A DNA stretch of 64,000 nt from Arthrobacter frigidicola (lineage in GTDB: Bacteria > Actinomycetota > Actinomycetes > Actinomycetales > Micrococcaceae). A program made the position numbers and the translations under genes. The notes under the pieces are model-generated. The model had not been told where the DNA came from. It did not search any database and saw only the letters and a list, made by a program, of their open reading frames with translations. Shown piece after piece: positions 17,753 to 25,904 of this stretch. Each line of letters begins with the position of its first letter. The first letter of the stretch is position 1. Location of the stretch: positions 62,001 to 126,000 of the forward strand of contig QZVU01000008.1 in the NCBI GenBank assembly GCA_003602285.1, given 5' to 3'.

Positions 17753-18085
17753 TCAGAGAGGCGGTTCCGGGGACTTTCGGTCACATTCTGCGGCTTCTGC
17801 CGCCGGTTCCTCGGATGCGGGCGAGGTGCCGGTGTCGTCCTCATCGTCGTCGTAGTACGTCGTCTGAACGGGTCGCCTGCCGACGAGTGCTTCCCGGTGA
17901 CGCTCTGTCTCCTCGGTGTAGCGACCAGTCCGTTCGCTAAACCAGTTTCCGAGAATGTCGATAGCAAGAACGGACGCCAGCCCGAGTCTGATGCCGACCA
18001 GGACGTCCCAATTATCCAGCAGCGCACTGGTGATAGCTCCCGCGGCGAGGAGACCGGCGGAGACGTAGACGCAGATCCTCATCAT
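17753..18085 (-). CDS. Small two-helix membrane protein (paralogue 1)
   Basis: The 110-aa product has two hydrophobic helices (YVSAGLLAAGAITSALL and VLVGIRLGLASVLAIDIL), a basic-acidic cytoplasmic part with TEETERHREALVGRRPVQTT, an acidic run YYDDDEDD and a low-complexity C-terminus. No family is recognised. A closely similar gene lies at 53269-53601, in the same position behind a copy of the dispersed repeat and before a resolvase tail, so it belongs to a duplicated block. Confidence 0.6.
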   Translation of the reverse strand: MMRICVYVSAGLLAAGAITSALLDNWDVLVGIRLGLASVLAIDILGNWFSERTGRYTEETERHREALVGRRPVQTTYYDDDEDDTGTSPASEEPAAEAAECDRKSPEPPL

Positions 18086-18105
18086 CGTGTCCTCCCATCG
18101 TGGCT

Positions 18106-18340
18106 TCAGCGCGTGGTCTTGCCCGATCGTCGCTGCAGCTCACGGTAGACGGTCGTACGTGAGATGGTGAAAAGCTCTGCTGGCTCGGCTGGTGTGTGCT
18201 CGCCCTTGTCGTGCAGCTCAAGCGGGCGCCGGCGCTGCGAAGCGGATAATTTTGGCATGATTCCCCGCAGGCGGTCCTCAACCTTTGCGACAGCCAAGCC
18301 TTTCCGGGCCCTTGTGTGGGTGAGGCCGGCCTCGAATTCA
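18106..18340 (-). pseudogene. Serine resolvase C-terminal remnant
   Basis: The minus strand encodes DMIVEFEAGLTHTRARKGLA followed by RLRGIMPKLSASQ and a C-terminal helix-turn-helix ELFTISRTTVYRELQRR. This is the end of the catalytic domain plus the DNA-binding domain of a resolvase/invertase-type serine recombinase. The catalytic serine region is missing. Confidence 0.75.
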
Positions 18341-18635
18341 ACGATCATGTCTGGACACGCACATCGCGCAGGGAGATGCGTATACGTGCGTGGTGACCGA
18401 CGGGTATCCGTTTTGCTGGGATCACGGCAGGTACGGCCGGCTCGGTACAAAATTCAGTGAGGGCCCCATAACTTTGAGCCCAGTCGCTGTTCAAATTTCA
18501 GGGACGGTGCTGGAAAGCAAAGTGGCGGCCGGACGAAGTGCTGGCGCGGGCAGTACGATAATCGCCTACGCCCCGAGAGGTCGCCCGCATAGCCCCGCTG
18601 GCTTGTCGCATCGATCACCGTGAAGAGGAATTCCC

Positions 18636-19121
18636 ATGGTCTCCCGCATCCTTCGAACAGCGGCCCAGGCTGTGCACGCGGTCCTCGCCGTGGTGGGTGT
18701 CGTGGGCACCGTTGTGACGATTGTGAAGTTCATAGAGTTCGTGAAGACTCTTCCGATCCCAGGGCACCTCCCCGGAGGCTCAGGCCAAGGCAACTTCTTC
18801 GCCGTCACGGGTGGGATGACCATCGCGCTGTTCGCAACGATCGCCTTCATCACCGTGGCACGCGGCGGGCGCTGGGCGTACTGGCTGAGCGTTCCCATCT
18901 GGACCGTCGTGTACATGCTTTTCGACTACCTGCCCTTCTTCTTTACCCGCCTCATCCGGCGATTCTTCGGGTTGCCCATCAGCGAGTGGCCGGATACGGG
19001 GATTGTCGGGGCGGTCTGCACCGCGGGCATAGTTTTGGCGTTCGCCGCCTACGCCGCGACGCAACGCAGCGTCAGCGTGCCCGATAAGGCCGAGCCTGGG
19101 CTGGGGACACATGGAGGTTGA
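18636..19121 (+). CDS. Membrane protein of unknown function (paralogue 1)
   Basis: The 161-aa protein has four predicted transmembrane segments: a first around residues 10-30, a second in VTGGMTIALFATIAFITVA, a third in YWLSVPIWTVVYMLFDYLPF and a fourth in IVGAVCTAGIVLAFAAYA. The ATG follows GAAGAGGAATTCCC. Paralogue 2 (53896-54693) is nearly identical over the first 115 residues, including at the DNA level, showing a recent duplication. No function could be assigned. Confidence 0.65.
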   Translation: MVSRILRTAAQAVHAVLAVVGVVGTVVTIVKFIEFVKTLPIPGHLPGGSGQGNFFAVTGGMTIALFATIAFITVARGGRWAYWLSVPIWTVVYMLFDYLPFFFTRLIRRFFGLPISEWPDTGIVGAVCTAGIVLAFAAYAATQRSVSVPDKAEPGLGTHGG

Positions 19122-19464
19122 GCCGGTCCCATATTGAGTGCCGACCCGACATTTCAATGGTCGACCTGTAGCCGGATCATTAGGGCCAGCTCTAACTCGG
19201 GCTGCGCTAGAATGCATCGCATTGAAGCGGAACGATTTTTCGGTCGTTCACTTTCGGGTAAGTGAGCAGTCGTCGTAGGTTATGGAACCAGTAGTCATGG
19301 TCTGGTTGGTTGAGTAGATCTGCGGGATGACTCGGGTCCCGGTCCCGCCCCTGCCACAGCTCGACCTGATCTGCGGCGTGCAATCTGAGCTCCTGCAGAA
19401 GCGCCCATTGAGGGACGCCCCCACGGGGCGGTTGCGATGCACCGTGTCGGCTAGATAGGCGCTG

Positions 19465-19679
19465 CACCGAGCTCCTCTTTCAGGTCCTCACCGAACGTGA
19501 GGAGAAGAATTCGATTGCGATGGCGTCCAACGAGTCCTTCTCCGGCTGGACGAAAGCTTCACCGATCCGCGTCTCTGCGCCGCGATCGTCGAGAGGCTTA
19601 CCTTCAACGGGGCCATCATCGAAACCGGCACCGACTCCTACCTCCTGGCCCACACCCTCGGCACTCAGAACCGCTAGGA
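19465..19679 (+). pseudogene. IS21-family istB 3' remnant
   Basis: The frame LLFQVLTEREEKNSIAMASN continues as ESFSGWTK, then shifts by one base into FTDPRLCAAIVERLTFNGAI and IETGTDSYLLAH before a stop at 19679. This is the C-terminal end of the IstB ATP-binding helper of IS21 elements. The rest of istB and all of istA are missing. Confidence 0.75.
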
Positions 19680-20564
19680 GTCATTCGACGGCCAGGCGGA
19701 CACATCTGCAGAAACTTGGAGAGCTTTAGCCGCGTTGAGCAGGGAGGCGATCGCGGGTGAGGGCGGTCCTGCCGGCCAGGCGATGACGGTTGTGATCTTC
19801 GGTGCGTCGGTGACCGGTACGGCAACGTGTTCCCTCCACTGCCAGGCACGACTGGAGGCAGGGATGACGAGCAGCGTTTTGCCGAGTGCAACGAGCTGTG
19901 CGAGCTGGGATTGAGTATGAATCTCTGGTCCGGGGCCGGCCGGGTATGTCCCGTCGATTCGTGGCCATCGGGCCATGGGCAGGCCCGGCACCTCCGCAAT
20001 GTCCTCGAGGAGAAGCTGGTCTCGTGATGCGAGGGGGTGCCCCGCCGGCAGGATCACGACCTGCCCCTCAGTGAAAAGCGGTTCGATGTCCAAGCCTGTG
20101 AGGTCATCGACTGGTACGTGCATCAGCGCAGCATCGGCCCGTCCACTGCGCAGCAGTCCCGCTTGTTCGCCTACCTCACAAAGGAGAACTTCAGGCGGTG
20201 CCATACCGATTTCACCCGCGCAGGCTTCCAGGAGCCGTTCCAACAAAGCATGAGAAGCTCCAGCTTTCGAGGCCAGCACCAATGCCCGCCCTGGATCTTG
20301 GGCCCGCTGCGTCCGTCGTGCCGCGGCGGAGACAGCTTCAAGCGCTGCCCTGGCTTCACGCAGAAGCACCCGTCCCGCGTCGGTCAAATCCACCCCGCGG
20401 CGATCACGATTGAAGAGGCGGACCCCGAGGCGTCGTTCAAGCTGACTGATTGCACGGGAAAGCGGCGGCTGAGCGATGCCGAGCTGGAGGGCTGCCCGCC
20501 CGAAGTGCAGCTGTTCCGCCACGGCCACAAAGTACCGCAGCTCCCGGGTCTCAAGGTCAATCAC
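19674..20564 (-). CDS. LysR family transcriptional regulator
   Basis: The 296-aa protein has an N-terminal LysR helix-turn-helix (ELRYFVAVAEQLHFGRAALQ, then LGIAQPPLSRAISQLERRLG) and a substrate-binding domain. The GTG at 20564 is taken as the start because VIDLETRELRYF aligns with family N-termini; an upstream extension to 20609 would cover the operator. It is divergent from the SDR gene, which it probably activates, with a palindrome in the shared region. The stop overlaps the istB remnant. Confidence 0.9.
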   Translation of the reverse strand: MIDLETRELRYFVAVAEQLHFGRAALQLGIAQPPLSRAISQLERRLGVRLFNRDRRGVDLTDAGRVLLREARAALEAVSAAARRTQRAQDPGRALVLASKAGASHALLERLLEACAGEIGMAPPEVLLCEVGEQAGLLRSGRADAALMHVPVDDLTGLDIEPLFTEGQVVILPAGHPLASRDQLLLEDIAEVPGLPMARWPRIDGTYPAGPGPEIHTQSQLAQLVALGKTLLVIPASSRAWQWREHVAVPVTDAPKITTVIAWPAGPPSPAIASLLNAAKALQVSADVSAWPSNDS

Positions 20565-20582
20565 ACAATCAACCCTACCGCT

Positions 20583-20601
20583 TGATACCTCCCGGGTATC
20601 A
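20583..20601. promoter_or_regulatory. LysR-type binding site
   Basis: TGATACC-N5-GGTATCA is a perfect 7-bp dyad containing the T-N11-A pattern, placed between the divergent lysR-type gene and the SDR gene. Confidence 0.7.
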
Positions 20602-20645
20602 CAGGGCACCTAGTCGGTCTTGGACGGAACACCTGGCCAGGACTC

Positions 20646-21374
20646 ATGATGAAGACCATGAATAACACCAAAGTCGCGCTGGTTACCGGCGCCAACAAAG
20701 GCATCGGCTACGCGATCGCAGAAGGCATCGGCCGGTTGGGATACACAGTCATCGTCGGTGCACGCGACGAAACGCGGCGCGACGACGCCGTCGAGAAGCT
20801 GCATGCCGCAGACACCGATGCATTCGGGGTGACCCTCGACGTGACGTCCGAGGCAAGCGTCGCTGCAGCGGCTAAAACCATTGAGGAAAGGGTCGGGCGG
20901 CTCGATGTCCTCATCAACAACGCTGGCATCTCTGGGCGAGCCGAAGCCGGAGCGCAGGACCCGACAACCCTTGATCTAGGTGTGATGCAGACCGTGCTCG
21001 AGACGAACGTCTTTGGAGTGGTGCGGGTAACCAATGCGATGCTGCCCCTGCTCCGGCGCGCTACCTCGCCGCGCATCGTGAACATATCCAGCAACATGGG
21101 TTCCCTGACTCTGCAAACCGGTCCGATCCTGGCCGCCTACGCTTCATCTAAAACAATGCTCAACAGCATCACGACAAAGTATGCACGTGCGTTCAACGAC
21201 ACAAAGATCATCATCAACGCTGCCTGCCCCGGCTACGTGGCCACCGAATTCACCGGATTCAACTCACCGCGCACAGCCGACCAAGGGGCTGTCATCGCGT
21301 TACACCTGGCCACCCTTCCAGATGACGGCCCCCGCGGCGGCTTCTTCGACGACGGCGGAGTCGTGCCCTGGTGA
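20646..21374 (+). CDS. SDR family NAD(P)-dependent oxidoreductase
   Basis: The 242-aa short-chain dehydrogenase has TGANKGIG (residues 15-22), the NNAG motif, catalytic Ser in NISSNMGSL, and YASSK (Tyr and Lys of the active site). It ends FFDDGGVVPW, typical of the carbonyl-reductase-like group in actinobacteria. It would reduce a carbonyl substrate with NADPH. It starts with CCAGGACTC upstream and is divergent from a LysR regulator, the likely regulator. Confidence 0.92.
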   Translation: MMKTMNNTKVALVTGANKGIGYAIAEGIGRLGYTVIVGARDETRRDDAVEKLHAADTDAFGVTLDVTSEASVAAAAKTIEERVGRLDVLINNAGISGRAEAGAQDPTTLDLGVMQTVLETNVFGVVRVTNAMLPLLRRATSPRIVNISSNMGSLTLQTGPILAAYASSKTMLNSITTKYARAFNDTKIIINAACPGYVATEFTGFNSPRTADQGAVIALHLATLPDDGPRGGFFDDGGVVPW

Positions 21375-21419
21375 CTCACCACCCGCCCCACACCCAAGAT
21401 CTGCGAACCCTTTGCTCAT

Positions 21420-21713
21420 CCGCCGGAGGAGGCCCTCGAGGTCCCGTTCCCCTTCGATGGTCTGGGCGCCGCGCTCGAGGTTGTCGCCAATGAGGTGCCG
21501 GGCTGCAGGAAGCCTGAACAACGCACCCCATTCTCATTGGCAGGGGTGGCCCGGTTGATCCACCCATAGGAGGCAGCGACATCCGCCTCGACAGCATCTC
21601 CGGTCAGAACAAGTTCCAGGGCACGGTTCCGGCCGACTCGTTCAAGAAGGTACTGGGTGCCGCCCCCGGAGGGGATGATACCCATCAGTGCCTCGATCTG
21701 CTGCCTGCCACAG
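21420..21713 (-). pseudogene. Enoyl-CoA hydratase/isomerase fragment
   Basis: Immediately after the DUF2630 stop, the minus strand reads QQIEALMGIIPSGGGTQYLL then ERVGRNRALELVLTGDAVEA and AASYGWINRA, the central part of the crotonase fold. It then shifts frame (LPAARHLIGDNLERGAQTIE). Both ends are missing. Confidence 0.72.
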
Positions 21714-21959
21714 TTACTGGATATAACCCTCGACCTTCGGGAAGGGCCGCGCGCCTGCTTCCTGAGGGTCGTCATTGAACTCTCGTTTGGCGCGGCGCTG
21801 CCGGAGAAGGTCCCAGCACTGGTCCAGTTCCGCTTCAATGCTTTGAAGCCGGACGGCTGCCGACGGTTCCGATGCTCCGCCGGCAGGCGGGCTGGAACGG
21901 ATTTTGTGCTCCTCCTGTACGAGGTTGTTGATCCGCTCGATGATGGTCTCATCACTCAT
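21714..21959 (-). CDS. DUF2630 family protein
   Basis: The 81-aa protein matches the actinobacterial DUF2630 family: an opening SDETIIERINNLVQEEH, a central LDQCWDLLRQRRAKREF and a C-terminal VEGYIQ. Function is unknown. The ATG at 21959 has GGAAAGGACCACC upstream. It follows the 83-aa gene on the same strand and is directly joined to an enoyl-CoA hydratase fragment. Confidence 0.85.
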   Translation of the reverse strand: MSDETIIERINNLVQEEHKIRSSPPAGGASEPSAAVRLQSIEAELDQCWDLLRQRRAKREFNDDPQEAGARPFPKVEGYIQ

Positions 21960-22033
21960 GGTGGTCCTTTCCAGTTCAATACGATGCCAAAACTGCTTTA
22001 CGGCGGAGAAGTCCTCGATCAGCAGGGCGTCCT

Positions 22034-22285
22034 TCAACCAGCGCCGCTGCTGTAGTGCGCCCGTTTACTGCCAGCCCGGTCTTCGAGCAGTTCATTGATC
22101 GCCTCGGCTGCCAGATCCCGCTGTGCGGAGGGAATCATCAGAAGCCCGGCAAGGTGCCCGGCGAGCTCCATTTCACCGAGGCTGCCTCCGGAGCTCAGGT
22201 AGTACAGCCACACCTCCCCGGCGTCGAATCCGGCGTCGCCGACCGCCTGCGCGGCGATCCACTGCTGGATGATGCCCTCGGCCAC
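22034..22285 (-). CDS. Small conserved-looking protein of unknown function
   Basis: The 83-aa protein starts at a GTG with AAAGG 6 nt upstream. It is mainly helical and acidic, with VWLYYLSSGGSLGEMELAGH in the middle and a C-terminal helix. It is 74 nt upstream of the DUF2630 gene on the same strand and may be co-transcribed with it. No family was recognised. Confidence 0.55.
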   Translation of the reverse strand: MAEGIIQQWIAAQAVGDAGFDAGEVWLYYLSSGGSLGEMELAGHLAGLLMIPSAQRDLAAEAINELLEDRAGSKRAHYSSGAG

Positions 22286-22771
22286 TCCAAACCTTTCTCC
22301 ACTAATCCTGGACGACTACCGGCATCCCCGCTCCGCCCACCTTGGACCGGCGGTGCCACAGGCGGGATCCTTCAACCGTCACGGCCATTAGGGGACCCTC
22401 GAGGAAGGTTCAGCACCACCGTGCGGGTACAGCCAGACCGCTGGCCTTTCACCATTTGGCCAGTAAGAACCACCTAGGTAGCGCGGGGCGGTAACTCCAG
22501 ATTGCGTGATCTGCGGTGTCGAGTCAGATGAATGAGTTGATCATCCGAATAGATTGTTCCGCTCGTTCCAGGCTCGTGGCCGACATGTTCGGGTTTCTTT
22601 GCTTCTCTAGCAGCACTGTGGTCCTCATCGGCCCGAGGGCCCAAGTCTTCGCGATTTGGACCCTCGACCCGAGATCAGCTAATTGGTCTTAGTTGCACTG
22701 CCGCGAGGTGATGGTGCGTAAGGGCGCTGATCAACACGAGGCATTTTCCACGCTCTCCGTTGGCAGGCTTC
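22286..22771. other. Gene-free stretch
   Basis: No coding frame with protein-like composition, repeat or RNA gene is seen here on either strand. Confidence 0.4.
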
Positions 22772-23413
22772 TCAATGCGCGCCCGACTCCACTGGGTTCT
22801 CGTGGAGAGACCCGCCATAGGTCTTGAAGACGTCCATGAATCCGGGGATGGTTTCCTCCCGGGTCCAGTCCCGCTGGAGTTCGCAGTACAGTCCGACGCG
22901 GCTGATCAGCTTTCCGCCGGCCTGTTCGATCCGGCGTAGTGCTGCCTCGTGGGCCGCAACCGATGTGCCACCCACGGCGTCCACGGGGACGTACACCTCG
23001 TAGCCTTCCTGAAGGGCGTCCAGTGCGGGAAAAACCAGGCACACTTCGGTCCAGAGCGCGGTCATGATGAGTTTGGGGCGCCCGAGTGCCCTGACTGCCT
23101 GCTTGAATTCGACGTCTTCCCACGCGTTGACAGTGGTCCGGTCGTAGGTCGGCAGGTCCCCAATGATGTCCTGCAGCTCCTGGATTGGCGGCTTGTTGAG
23201 GCCCGTTCCGACGTTGGCGGTGGAGTGGATGACCGGAAGGTTGTAGTTGAGCGCCGCCTTGGTGGTGCCCACGATGTTGAATATCAGCTCCTCGCGCGGC
23301 ATCGAACGGATCGAGGCGATCTGTGCCGGCTGATAGTCGATGACGAGGAGGGCTGAGTTCTCGGGCGTCAGGAGGTGGTCGGTTCGGGGATTGCGGATCA
23401 TTTCGCTTGTCAT
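22772..23413 (-). CDS. Isochorismatase-like cysteine hydrolase (YcaC type)
   Basis: The 213-aa hydrolase has the triad Asp 26 (LLVIDYQPAQ), Lys 114 (RPKLIMTALW) and Cys 125 (TEVCLVFPALDAL), as in YcaC-like cysteine hydrolases. The physiological substrate is not known for most members. The ATG at 23413 follows GGAG; the longer reading is not supported. The upstream region carries a TGTATGCGCATGCA dyad similar to one before the iron-sulfur/MFS genes. A broken relative lies at 28028-28326. Confidence 0.9.
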   Translation of the reverse strand: MTSEMIRNPRTDHLLTPENSALLVIDYQPAQIASIRSMPREELIFNIVGTTKAALNYNLPVIHSTANVGTGLNKPPIQELQDIIGDLPTYDRTTVNAWEDVEFKQAVRALGRPKLIMTALWTEVCLVFPALDALQEGYEVYVPVDAVGGTSVAAHEAALRRIEQAGGKLISRVGLYCELQRDWTREETIPGFMDVFKTYGGSLHENPVESGAH

Positions 23414-23497
23414 GATGGATCTCCGTGGTTGGGATGAGCTGCGGGTCTGCATCGGCGCCGTGGTCGATGCCTCGACACCAAGTTAACACCTTGTCGG

Positions 23498-23511
23498 TGT
23501 ATGCGCATGCA
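23498..23511. promoter_or_regulatory. Candidate MarR-type site 1
   Basis: TGTATGCGCATGCA differs at one base from the perfect palindrome at 25435-25448 and lies upstream of the cysteine hydrolase gene. Confidence 0.5.
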
Positions 23512-23527
23512 ACTATCCTATGAAGTC

Positions 23528-23713
23528 ATGACCACTTCTGTCAGCAATAAGCTCGTGCGGGTCCTCTTTGTTGCGGAGTGGGATCGCCTCGGGATCTTCG
23601 TGGATGACCGGCTCGCCGACTTCACGGTCGACCGGCAGTCTCAAAAGGACTACCTCGGACTGGTGCCCGAGCGGCAGCAAGCCCGGTGCCGGCTGTTGCG
23701 CGTGGGTGCCTGA
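23528..23713 (+). CDS. Possible small protein or fragment
   Basis: A 61-codon frame begins MTTSVSNKLVRVLFVAEWDR and ends 25 nt before the LtrA-like start. Its composition is protein-like but no family is recognised. It could be a 5' relic or a short leader gene. Confidence 0.25.
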   Translation: MTTSVSNKLVRVLFVAEWDRLGIFVDDRLADFTVDRQSQKDYLGLVPERQQARCRLLRVGA

Positions 23714-23738
23714 GGTGGCCACCCGCGGGAACACACCG

Positions 23739-24911
23739 ATGCTCAGGCGCGATCCGACAGAGGATCACCGTAGCCCGTCACCGCTCGAACTTTTCTTCGA
23801 CCTCACGGCGGTCGTCGCGATCGCCCTGTGCGCTAAGGAGCTGCACCACGGCCTCGTGAGCGGGCAGGCGGCCGACTCGCTGATCGCGTTCGCGATGGTG
23901 TTCTTCACGGTGTGGTGGGCCTGGATGAACTTCACCTGGTTCGCCTCGGCGTATGACACCGACGACTGGGGCTACCGCACGGCGGTGTTCGTCCAGATGT
24001 CCGGCGCCCTGGTGCTGGCCGCCGGTGTGCCGCAGGTCTTCGAAGGCGGTGGCTTCGGCGTCGTGACCGCCGGCTACCTCATCATGCGGGTGGGGCTGAT
24101 TTCTCAGTGGCTACGGGTCTCCCGAACCGACCGGAAGGGCAGCCGCAGCGCCAAACGGCACGCCGGAGGCCTGGTCGTCCTCCAAATCGGCTGGGTCGGG
24201 CTGCTGGCCGTGCCTGATATGACCGCCGGCGTGGTCGGGTTCTTTGCCCTGGCGGCCCTCGAGCTGTGCCTGCCGTTCTGGGCCGAGAGCGGCCACCTGA
24301 ACCGCTGGCACCCCCGCCACATGGCCGAGCGCCACGGCCTGTTCACCATCATCGTCCTGGGCGAGTCCATTCTCAGCAGCGTCATCGGCATACAGGTCGC
24401 GGTCGATTCGGGTCGGCAGCTCGCCGACCTCACCACCGTCGTGGTGGGCGGACTGCTCATCGTGTTCGCACTCTGGTGGCTGTACTTCGACCAGCCCGCA
24501 GCCGAGATCGCCAGCGGAGCCCACGGTGCCGGACACCGCCAGACCCGCAGCGCCGCGGTATGGGGCTACGGCCACTACTTCATCTTCGCCGCCGCCGCAG
24601 CTGTCGGCAGCGGCCTGGCGGTCGCCGTTGACCAAGCCACCGGCCACTCCGAGCTCGGCGACCTACCCGCAGCCCTGGCCATCACGGCGCCCGTCGCGCT
24701 CTACATACTCTTCGTGTGGGAACTGCATGCCAGCGCCCGTCCCCGAGGCCTGAGCGAGGCCAAGCCCTACATCGTTGCATCTCTGGTCATTTGCTCCTCT
24801 TGGACCCCCGGGCCCGTGCTGATCACCGGCCTGCTGCTAACCGGTGCGGTGGTTGCCCGCGTCGTCAGCGGCAGCCGACCCAGAATCACTGAGCAGCAGG
24901 GCAAAGCCTGA
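23739..24911 (+). CDS. Low temperature requirement protein A (LtrA) family membrane protein
   Basis: The 390-aa polytopic protein opens with the LtrA signature SPLELFFDLTAVVAIA (residues 13-28) and contains MNFTWFASAYDTDDWGYR, AERHGLFTIIVLGESILS and WWLYFD, all hallmarks of the family. About ten transmembrane helices are predicted. LtrA was named from low-temperature growth of Listeria; its biochemical role is unknown. The ATG at 23739 has GGGAAC upstream, and a GTG at 23715 is an alternative. Confidence 0.9.
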   Translation: MLRRDPTEDHRSPSPLELFFDLTAVVAIALCAKELHHGLVSGQAADSLIAFAMVFFTVWWAWMNFTWFASAYDTDDWGYRTAVFVQMSGALVLAAGVPQVFEGGGFGVVTAGYLIMRVGLISQWLRVSRTDRKGSRSAKRHAGGLVVLQIGWVGLLAVPDMTAGVVGFFALAALELCLPFWAESGHLNRWHPRHMAERHGLFTIIVLGESILSSVIGIQVAVDSGRQLADLTTVVVGGLLIVFALWWLYFDQPAAEIASGAHGAGHRQTRSAAVWGYGHYFIFAAAAAVGSGLAVAVDQATGHSELGDLPAALAITAPVALYILFVWELHASARPRGLSEAKPYIVASLVICSSWTPGPVLITGLLLTGAVVARVVSGSRPRITEQQGKA

Positions 24912-25111
24912 GCCGCACAAGCAGCACAATCGGCAGCGAGCCCTCATCTGTGTTGCGAGTCGGCGACCTTCGCAGCAGATAGCCGTGCTTCGACTCGTCC
25001 TTGATATGCAGCGACCACGTGACGACCACCGGGCCGACATCGGCTGCCTCGGCCCCTTATGACCAACCGGTTTGAGAGTAAGGTCAGGAAATTTAGAGCA
25101 CCGGAGGCGTG

Positions 25112-25387
25112 TCAGCCCCTTGAACGTATTCGCTGGTAAAGCGCCAGCAGAAGCGGAACGGCAATATAGACGGCCAGCGGAACAACCACGAGGGTCAGAA
25201 CGAGAGAACGCAGGACGGAATGCCAATCCAGCATGAACGGGGTCAGCACGCCCATGCCGAGGGCAACGAGCGGAAAGATCGCCAGCCAGGTGATGACGGC
25301 GCGGACATGAATGCTTGTCTCGGCCGGGGCCCTTAGCCCGCCGCTCGCGTCAGCCCCCGACGAGGAACCGGATTCAGTATTCGACAT
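25112..25387 (-). CDS. Small membrane protein
   Basis: The 91-aa protein has a polar N-terminus and two transmembrane helices (AVITWLAIFPLVALGMGVLT and SLVLTLVVVPLAVYIAVPLL), ending in a basic tail. It resembles small actinobacterial membrane proteins of unknown function. It is divergent from the iron-sulfur protein gene with the GCATGC-type palindrome between them. Confidence 0.65.
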   Translation of the reverse strand: MSNTESGSSSGADASGGLRAPAETSIHVRAVITWLAIFPLVALGMGVLTPFMLDWHSVLRSLVLTLVVVPLAVYIAVPLLLALYQRIRSRG

Positions 25388-25434
25388 AATCGCTCCGATA
25401 CAGGTTCGTTGTCATCACATTGGCCTATATTAGT

Positions 25435-25448
25435 TGCATGCGCATGCA
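25435..25448. promoter_or_regulatory. Candidate MarR-type site 2 (perfect palindrome)
   Basis: TGCATGCGCATGCA is a perfect 14-nt palindrome between the small membrane protein gene and the iron-sulfur/MFS gene pair. Near-copies occur at 23498 and 27949. Confidence 0.6.
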
Positions 25449-25466
25449 CCAGCAAAGAGCTTGTTG

Positions 25467-25904
25467 ATGAATCCACGAGACGGCAGAGCACCCCATACGG
25501 TTCGCGCCTACACTGGCTACCGACTCACCGTCCTTTCTGAGCCCAGCCGCTGCCGGCCTTTCGCGGAGTGCCTGCGGGGCCTCCCTGGAGTCTTCAACGT
25601 CGATCGACGGCCGTGGATCATTCCAAGCGCCGCCGACCCAGCCGAAGTGGCCGAGGTGATCCGCCGATGCCCGAGCGGCGCCCTGCAATACGAAGGGGGC
25701 GGAGCGTTGCCCGCGGAGTCAGGTGTTCCGACACAGGTAAGTGTGAAGCGGGAGAGACTCATCCTCCTGCGCGGCGATTTGAGGTTGACAATGCCCGACG
25801 AAACCCCCACCGAAGAGACGAGACTCGCTCTATGCGGGTGTGGACGCAGTCAACGCCGCCCGATCTGCGACGCGGCGCGCCTACACTCCTCGGAGCTCTC
25901 ATGA
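25467..25904 (+). CDS. Iron-sulfur protein: divergent 4Fe-4S domain plus CDGSH-like motif
   Basis: The 145-aa protein has an N-terminal domain of the YjdI type (YTG, Cys 29, Cys 35, then RRCPSGAL with Cys 68) and a C-terminal CGCGRSQRRPICD segment (Cys 123, 125, 134) like the CDGSH 2Fe-2S motif. The expected final His is not in its usual place; the sequence reads CDAARLH, so the ligand might be His 140 or the cluster may be lost. The stop overlaps the MFS start by four bases. Confidence 0.8.
   Translation: MNPRDGRAPHTVRAYTGYRLTVLSEPSRCRPFAECLRGLPGVFNVDRRPWIIPSAADPAEVAEVIRRCPSGALQYEGGGALPAESGVPTQVSVKRERLILLRGDLRLTMPDETPTEETRLALCGCGRSQRRPICDAARLHSSELS

Noticed and set aside
19207-19467. 86-codon minus-strand frame as a gene
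   Set aside because: The start region overlaps the istB relic and no family or ribosome site supports it.
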